Assembly (NCBI GenBank): GCA_038093975.1
Contig: JBBPTG010000097.1
Coordinates: 34,397-98,396, forward strand
Length of the DNA stretch: 64,000 nucleotides
Origin: Chalciporus piperatus
Lineage: Eukaryota; Basidiomycota; Agaricomycetes; Boletales; Boletaceae
Direction of reading: 5' to 3'
Shown here: positions 58,755 to 64,000 of the stretch, in pieces
How the letters are laid out: the number at the start of each line of letters is the position of its first letter
Position numbering within the stretch: the stretch's first letter is position 1
Made by a program: the position numbers and the translations under genes
Notes under the pieces: generated by a model
Seen by the model: the letters and a program-made list of their open reading frames with translations, nothing else
Told to the model about the DNA's origin: nothing
The model's database searches: none

Positions 58755-59175
58755 TCCCCCCTTCGCTCCGTTCTCCCATCACCCCCCATTAACTGTCCAA
58801 CAACACACTGCGCTCCCGTTGCTTTGTCGCCGCCGCTTCCTGGATCCGATGCATGCTTTCCCTACTGCTCGACTCAGTATAAACGGGATGTCGTCCATCC
58901 TCCCCTCTTCATTCCGTCCTCCGATCATAACCTCCCATGACCCAGTGTCCAACAACACACCGCGCCACGGACACCCGTCGTCGCCGCCGCTTTGTCTCTG
59001 GCCGTGCCTTCCATACCGCTCGACTCGGTACGAACAGGATCCCATCCTCCCCTCTTCACTCCGCCCTCCCATAACCCCCCATAACCCAGTATCCAACAAC
59101 GTACTGTGCCCCGTCGCTCCGTGGTCGCCGCCGCTTCATCTCTGGTCGCACGCCTTCCATACTGCTCGACTCGGA
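58755..59175 (+). repeat. Three ~145-bp direct repeats 3' of the transposase
   Basis: Units begin near 58770, 58918 and 59060 with words CTCCCATAACCCCCCAT, GTCCAACAACACACCGCG, GTCGCCGCCGCTT, CATACTGCTCGACTCGG. They sit inside the element between the transposase stop and the right subterminal region. Confidence 0.8.
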
Positions 59176-59649
59176 GGCTTTGGCCTTTTCATCACCTCTC
59201 ACGCTAAGTCCCACCCATCGAGATCCAATACCCGCACGAAGACCAGTCGACAAGGTGTATTCAACGGAAAAACTCGCGAGGAACCGCGCAGTTCAGCTCA
59301 AAGTTCCCGCTTGCTCCTCGCCGCGCGTCACCCGCCGACCCGCTGTGAACGCACCTCCGTCGCCTTCAAGTTGTCTCCACGCAACCTCACCCAACACTCT
59401 AGTACAGCTAACTTTACGACTCTTCAGTTCACATCAAATTTTGGTTCCCATCGTGCTTGCTCATCATACTAGTACTAGCTTTTTTTACTCATTGCTTACT
59501 ATCTTACTAGTGAATGAATATATATGTGCTTTTTTAACCAGTACATACTTCTGTCGCTTTTTAGCTTTACTGGTGACGAAAATCACCCGGGAGATCAAGC
59601 TTCTTCATGCTTTTGCGCTTTTGTGCTTTTTCGAACCCTTGTGCGACGT

Positions 59650-59682
59650 AAAAGCTCAAAAAAGTAAATGGTGAATTTACTG
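59650..59682 (-). repeat. Right terminal inverted repeat of the Plavaka element
   Basis: Ends AATTTACTG followed by AT. Subterminal GCTTTT words extend from about 59530 to 59660. Confidence 0.85.
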
Positions 59683-60333
59683 ATGCTCGCTATCCACTCT
59701 CGAGACAATCACCTTGCTTGCAAGGTCATTGCCATGGTGCCTTCGGGTGCAAATCGTACATAAGTGCAAATAATTACTGATTACGGTATCGTATAACAAG
59801 GCCCTCCGGGCAATCCTGGACCCGCCACTTGACAGCCTCGTGACCTTCCTTGCATGCATTGCCACGCGCGACGTCGGGTAAATAAAAATGCTTACTATAG
59901 TAATGTTTATGCAATGTATTCCTGCAAGGATTTACGCGGCTATCTCCCAAGCCATCTAGTTAACTGATAGGTCTACGTTAATGCAACACGGCAAGACTGT
60001 TCTTCGTAATGTAATGTGCAAGGTAGTACGCCACAGCATCAGTCTCGCGACCTGATTGTATGACATCGATGTCGATGTCATACTGTAGTACAAAGATCAC
60101 TATGTTGCCGAAAAGGTCTATACATTAGTGTCGGATTCTACAGGTCTCGAAAGTCATACCACATCTCATGGCGACTAACCTCTCCGTTGGTGCAACTCAA
60201 CTGCATCCCGAACTGCAGATGCCAGACTTCCAGGTGCATATTCGATACCGCCTACGAGTACGCACTGAAAGCGCTCCGTATCGGGCGCTCTTCGAATCAT
60301 TAGTACTTGCCATCTTTGCAGTCAATTACTAAC
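59683..60333. other. Intergenic region with a short palindrome
   Basis: About 0.65 kb. It contains the perfect 12-bp-arm palindrome GTATGACATCGA/TCGATGTCATAC near 60058-60083. Otherwise no supported gene. Confidence 0.4.
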
Positions 60334-60760
60334 TTACCGATGATGAACTGCGTTGAATTGGTTTTCAAAAATTTGCTGAGTTAACCTCGTGATGACTGTA
60401 GATTGAGGACTCGCGAGCAGAAAGAAACCATCCGGCAGGGTGCGTGTCACTTCAGCTGTAACGTATGTTAGCAAAGTACTAAACGAGACGTGCGGCGAGC
60501 TTACCGCGCTCGACGCGTAGAGCTTGTCCGTTTCCGGCGAACGATTCAACAATTATAACAGAGCAGATGATGACCGGATCGAGCTCGCGACGTTCTACTG
60601 TGATAGAGTGCGTGAGTGAAATCTTTGCTTGCAAGCACTTGGTAGCGTACCGAGTAAGAAATGAAGGGTGTCCATGATGATGGCCCGCGAAGTCAACGAC
60701 ACCTTTATGAACGGAAACTGCGAAAGCGAGTGGAACACGCGGCGGCGATACGCAACTCAC
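60334..60760 (-). pseudogene. Exon-like relic, unidentified
   Basis: On the minus strand three coding-like pieces (KGVVDFAGHHHGHPSF; PVIICSVIIVESFAGNGQAL; RTLPDGFFLLASPQSTVI) are separated by intron-like stretches with GTACGC/GTAAGC donors and CACAG/TTACAG acceptors. The reading phases do not join, so it is probably a decayed gene. Part of the first piece is duplicated at 60854-61010. Confidence 0.3.
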
Positions 60761-61010
60761 TCGATCAGGCCCTCCGAAAACTTTCGGCCCATGTGATCTG
60801 TCAAAGGAGTTGGCAATGTCCAGCAGATCGGCGTTGCAAGTGCAAATAATATACCTTTATGAGCGGAAACTGCCAAAGCGAGTCGGGCAAAGGGAGACGT
60901 AGAACGCACGGCGGCGATACGCAAGGAACACGATCATGCCCTCCTGAAAATTTTGTCCGATGGCGATCTGTGAATGGAGTTGGCGATGTCCAGCAGATCG
61001 GCGTGCTATC
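60700..61010 (+). repeat. Tandem duplication, two ~155-bp units
   Basis: Units 60700-60853 and 60854-61010 share ACCTTTATGA.CGGAAACTGC, GGCGGCGATACGCAA, TCCAGCAGATCGGCG and differ by small indels. A further 40-bp pair, GAGGTAGTCGAT.TGCGATCTGACTG, occurs at 61025 and 61128. Confidence 0.8.
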
Positions 61011-61194
61011 GCGGGTGAACAAGTTGAGGTAGTCGATCTGCGATCTGACTGAAGTATTTCAAAAGTGCTGCGCATAATCTGAACCTGTTGCCAACGTACC
61101 GAGATTTTCGTGAAAGGCTGCGGTTGAGGTAGTCGATGTGCGATCTGACTGATGTATTTCAACATCAGCAACACTGCAAAAAGTCTGAAGTTAC

Positions 61195-61700
61195 TGGAAT
61201 GACTGGATCAGTTAAACCAGTACGCCAGTTGCTCAGTTGCCCAGTCATCCAGTCAGCCAGTCATTTCAGTAATCTCATTGGTTCATTAGCCCAGTCACTT
61301 CAGTAGTCTCAGTAGCTCAGTAGCCCAGTGTTCCAGTCATCCAGTTATCTCAGTAGCCTAGTAGCCCAGTGTCCCAGTCATGTAGTCATCTCAGCAGCCT
61401 AGTAGCCCAGTGCCCTAGTTATCCAGCAATCCAGTTGTCTCATTACTCCAGCCATTCAGTATTCCAGTATTCCAGTAATCTAGTCACTCAGTGGTCCAGT
61501 AATCCAGTAGTCTCAGTAATCCAGTCACTCAGTGATCCAGTAATCTAGTCACTCCAGTCACTCCAGTCACACAAGTGACACCAGTAACCCAGTCACCAGT
61601 CACTCCCAGTCACCTCAGTAACCCAGTAATCCAGTCACCCAGTCACCTCAGTAATCCAGTCACCCAGTAATCCAGTCACCCAGTCCCAATTACTAGTTCA
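61195..61700 (+). repeat. Minisatellite of CCAGTCAYC-type words (left arm)
   Basis: Dozens of 8-12-bp degenerate units (CCAGTCATC, CAGTAATC, CAGTAGCC, CTCAGTAG). The irregular unit order is preserved in the inverted right arm, so the two arms were copied from one another as a block and did not arise independently. Confidence 0.9.
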
Positions 61701-61859
61701 CTATATCTTATGATTAATTCACACCTTATGACAGTTCAGAAAATGCGAAATATATTATGTCTAACTATTACATGTATTGTGGTACAATAGTTACAAGTTA
61801 ATGAAGTGCCATGCAACACGAGCAGCTATGTACGAGGTGAGTAGGTGTGTTAGTCAACA

Positions 61860-62490
61860 AATAAACACGAACCTTTGAAGCCAGCGGGGCTGTTGAGCCC
61901 GCGCCGGCTTCGTTGTTTGAGCTTGAGGTGGTGAGAAGTGGTGGTAGCGGGCCGAGCAGTGCGAGCAGCTGTTTGTGGGGTGAGCAGGTGGCTTATCACT
62001 CACCTCGTGAAGCCGGCGGGGCTGTTGAGCCCACGCCGGCCGCGTTTTCGCGTTTTCGTCGTTTTCGTGTCGGGAGTGGTGTGGTAGGTGGTAGTGGGCC
62101 GCGCAGTGCGAGCGGCTGTTTGCGGGGTGAGCGGATGTGGTGGTGAGCGAGTTCTCACTCACCTCGTGAAGCCGGCGGGGCTGTTGAGCCCACGCCGGCC
62201 GCGTTTTCGCGTTTCCGTCGTTTTCGTGTCGAGAGTGGTGTGGTAGGTGGTAGTGGGCCGAGCAGTGCAAGCGGCTGTTTGCGGGGTGAGCAGGTGGCTT
62301 ATCACTCACCTCGTGAAGCCGGCGGGGCTGTTGAGCCCACGCCGGCCGCGTTTTCGCGTTTTCGTCGTTTTCGTGTCGAGAGTGAGGTGGTAGGTGGCAG
62401 CAGGCTGTTTGCGAGGTGAGCGGATATGGTGGTGAGCGAGTTTTCACTCACCTGGCGATGCCGGCGGGGCTTTTGAGCCCTCGCCGGCCG
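61860..62490 (-). repeat. Five ~145-bp repeats coding a repeated peptide
   Basis: Units near 61873, 62010, 62165, 62314 and 62456 share GGGCTCAACAGCCCCGCCGG (read on the minus strand) and CTTCACGAGGTGAGTG. A minus-strand frame (61854-62447) reads through most units as HSRHENDENAKTRPAWAQQP followed by RRLHEV. Each unit carries a splice-donor-like GAG|GTGAGTG at the same place. Confidence 0.85.
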
Positions 62491-62599
62491 TTTTGTTGTT
62501 GTTGAGGTGTGGTGTAGTGGTGAGAGAGAGTCGAAGAGGTGGCGCGGCAAATTCAACATGGTCACGTGACTTTTTCGCGCGGATTTTGTGTCAAGTCCG

Positions 62600-63260
62600 A
62601 GCATTAGGGAAATGTGGCTACACTTTATTAGGATCTCCTACACTAGATAGCTACCATATTTTTTGTACACTTGTGTATGCTTTTTTGTACACTTTCAATA
62701 GGTTTGATCTCCACATACTTTGCTACACTTGTAACTACACACTTACTGCGCTTTTTGTACACTTTTGCTACACTCTAACCTAATACACTTTCCCACACTT
62801 GTAACTACACATTTACTACGCTTTTTTGTACACTTTTGTTACACTCAATCTAGCTACACTTTCCTACACATTTGATTCAAGTTTTACTACGCTTTTTTGT
62901 TACACTTTGCTACACTCAATCACTACACTTGTAACTACACTTTTAGTACACTTTTTTGTCCACTTTAGCTACACTCTATGACTACACACTTTCCCACACA
63001 TTTCACTACACTTTTACTACGCTTTTTTGTACACTTTTGCTACACTCAATCTAGCTACACTTTCCCACACTCTTGACTACACTTTTACTACGCTTTTTTG
63101 TACACTTTGCTCACTCAATCTAGCTATACTTTCCCACACTTGTAACTACACTTTTACTACGCTTTTTTGTACACTTCACTACACTCAATCCTAATACCCT
63201 TTCCCACATTGTTAACTACACTTTTAGTACACATTTTTGTGGACTTTAGCTATAATCCAT
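62600..63260 (+). repeat. Minisatellite of CTACACTTTTACTACGCTTT words
   Basis: About nine units of 60-75 bp made of CTACACTTTCCCACACTTGT, AACTACACTTTTACTACGC, TTTTTTGTACACTTTTGCTAC and ACTCAATCTAG. AT-rich, strongly strand-asymmetric (few G on the plus strand). No open frame. Confidence 0.9.
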
Positions 63261-63309
63261 CCTATGAATGATTATAAAATGTCACTAATTAGAATGACTC
63301 TATTAGATG

Positions 63310-64000
63310 ACTGAGTAGTACTGGAGTGATTGGGTGAGCTGAGGGCTGGGTAACTGGATAACTGGTATGACTGGTGTGACTGAAGTGACTGGTTTACTGG
63401 ACCACAGGATGACTGGATGACTGGAGTGACTGGATTACTGAGGTGACTGGATTACTGAGGTGACTGGATTACTGGAGTGACTTGTGTGACTTGTGTGACT
63501 GGAGTGACTGGAGTGACTGGATTACTGGACCACTGAGTGACTAGATTACTGGAATACTGGAATACTGGATGGCTGGAGTAATGAGACAACTGGATTGCTG
63601 GATGACTAGGGCACTGGGCTACTAGGCTGCTGAGATGACTACATGACTGGGAAACTGAGCTACTAGGCTACTGAGATGTCTGGATGACTGGAACACTGGG
63701 CTACTGAGCTACTGAGACTACTGAAGTGACTGGATGATTGGATGACTGGGCTGCTGGGTTACTGGAACTACTGGATGGCTGGATGACTGGGATGCTGGGT
63801 TACTGGAACTACTGGATGACTGAATGACTGAATGACTGAATGACTGGGCTACTGAGACTACTGAAGTAACTGGATGACTTGATGACTGGGCTGCTGGGTT
63901 ACTGGAACTACTGGATAACTGGAACACTTGGCCACTGGACTAATGAGACCACTGAAATGACTGGATGACTGGATGACTGAGCTACTGGGACTACTGAAAT
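63310..64000 (-). repeat. Minisatellite of ACTGGATGACTGG words (right arm, continues past window)
   Basis: Reverse-complement copy of the left arm up to about 63735, then further amplified units (GGGCTGCTGGGTTACTGGAACTACTGG repeated in part) to the window end. Confidence 0.9.

Larger units (their letters stand above)
52113..59682. mobile_element. Plavaka-type (CACTA/CMC-related) DNA transposon, 7.57 kb
   Basis: Terminal inverted repeats of about 33 bp start CAGTAAATT and pair with four mismatches (52113-52145 against 59650-59682). Both ends are flanked by AT, possibly a 2-bp duplication, though the AT could also be part of the repeat. Subterminal regions on both sides carry many copies of GCTTTT/AAAAGC, often extended to GAGCTTTT, as expected for transposase-binding sites. 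Inside lie a complete Plavaka transposase (plus strand) and a divergent accessory gene (minus strand), with their promoters facing each other near 55.1-55.3 kb. All transposase exons are open, so the element may be autonomous. Confidence 0.88.
61195..64000. mobile_element. Composite element: inverted CAGT-minisatellite arms around two repeat arrays (right end outside window)
   Basis: The left arm (about 61195-61700) and right arm (about 63310 to the window end) are near-identical in inverted orientation over at least 400 bp. A 130-bp comparison (around 61390-61520 against 63520-63650) shows about two differences. The enclosed 1.6 kb holds two unrelated tandem arrays. No transposase is visible. 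It may be the end of a larger transposon, a foldback element or a subterminal/heterochromatic repeat; the right border is not in view. Confidence 0.6.

Noticed and set aside
61195..61700. CRISPR-like array
   Set aside because: Units are too short (8-12 bp) and irregular, with no constant repeat and unique spacers; the host is a eukaryote.

Overview
The window is genomic DNA of a filamentous basidiomycete, almost certainly an Agaricomycete. Genes are split by many introns of about 45-70 nt with GTRNGY donors and YAG acceptors. Recognisable families are typical of mushrooms: tandem dual-specificity phosphatase, F-box paralogs, Crinkler-header kinase, indoleamine dioxygenase, AIM9-like phosphotransferase, and a Plavaka DNA transposon. 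No rRNA, tRNA, CRISPR array or bacterial-type operon was seen. Exon borders were read by hand from splice consensus and reading-phase bookkeeping, so single-exon details may be off by a few bases.

Left part (1-13 kb): the 3' end of a WW/membrane protein gene; an unknown gene interrupted by a 1.65-kb transposon with 52-bp terminal inverted repeats and a 9-bp target duplication (Mutator-like pattern); a 303-aa unknown protein; a kinase-like phosphotransferase; a tandem dual-specificity phosphatase whose second domain is catalytically degenerate; and a proline-rich protein.

Mosaic duplication block (13-29.4 kb, plus 47.9-50.8 kb): four copies (A-D) of an 11-exon F-box/zinc-ligand gene are interspersed with whole and broken copies of an alpha/beta-hydrolase, a phosphoinositide phospholipase C and a small unknown (WPGY-type) gene. 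Copies A and C, on opposite strands about 9-12 kb apart, form large inverted arms around the intact small gene - PLC - F-box B block. Broken fragments share breakpoints, including a 30-bp PLC exon piece fused to the 5' end of the small gene, so the order of duplication can partly be reconstructed.

Middle part (29.5-47.8 kb): ordinary chromosomal genes: a CoA-type Nudix hydrolase, a two-header Crinkler-type kinase with a missing catalytic loop, an F-box gene, the DENR/TMA22 translation factor, an MFS sugar transporter, indoleamine 2,3-dioxygenase, AIM9, an approximately 190-bp tandem repeat, and a 108-aa small protein gene with a TATA box.

Right part (50.8-64 kb): repeat-rich. Relics of a DUF6570-like and a NO VEIN-like (DUF3684) gene abut a complete 7.57-kb Plavaka-type transposon with an apparently intact 990-aa transposase and a divergent accessory gene. 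The window ends in a strange composite in which two near-identical, inverted CAGT-rich minisatellite arms enclose two further, unrelated tandem-repeat arrays. It continues past the window edge.
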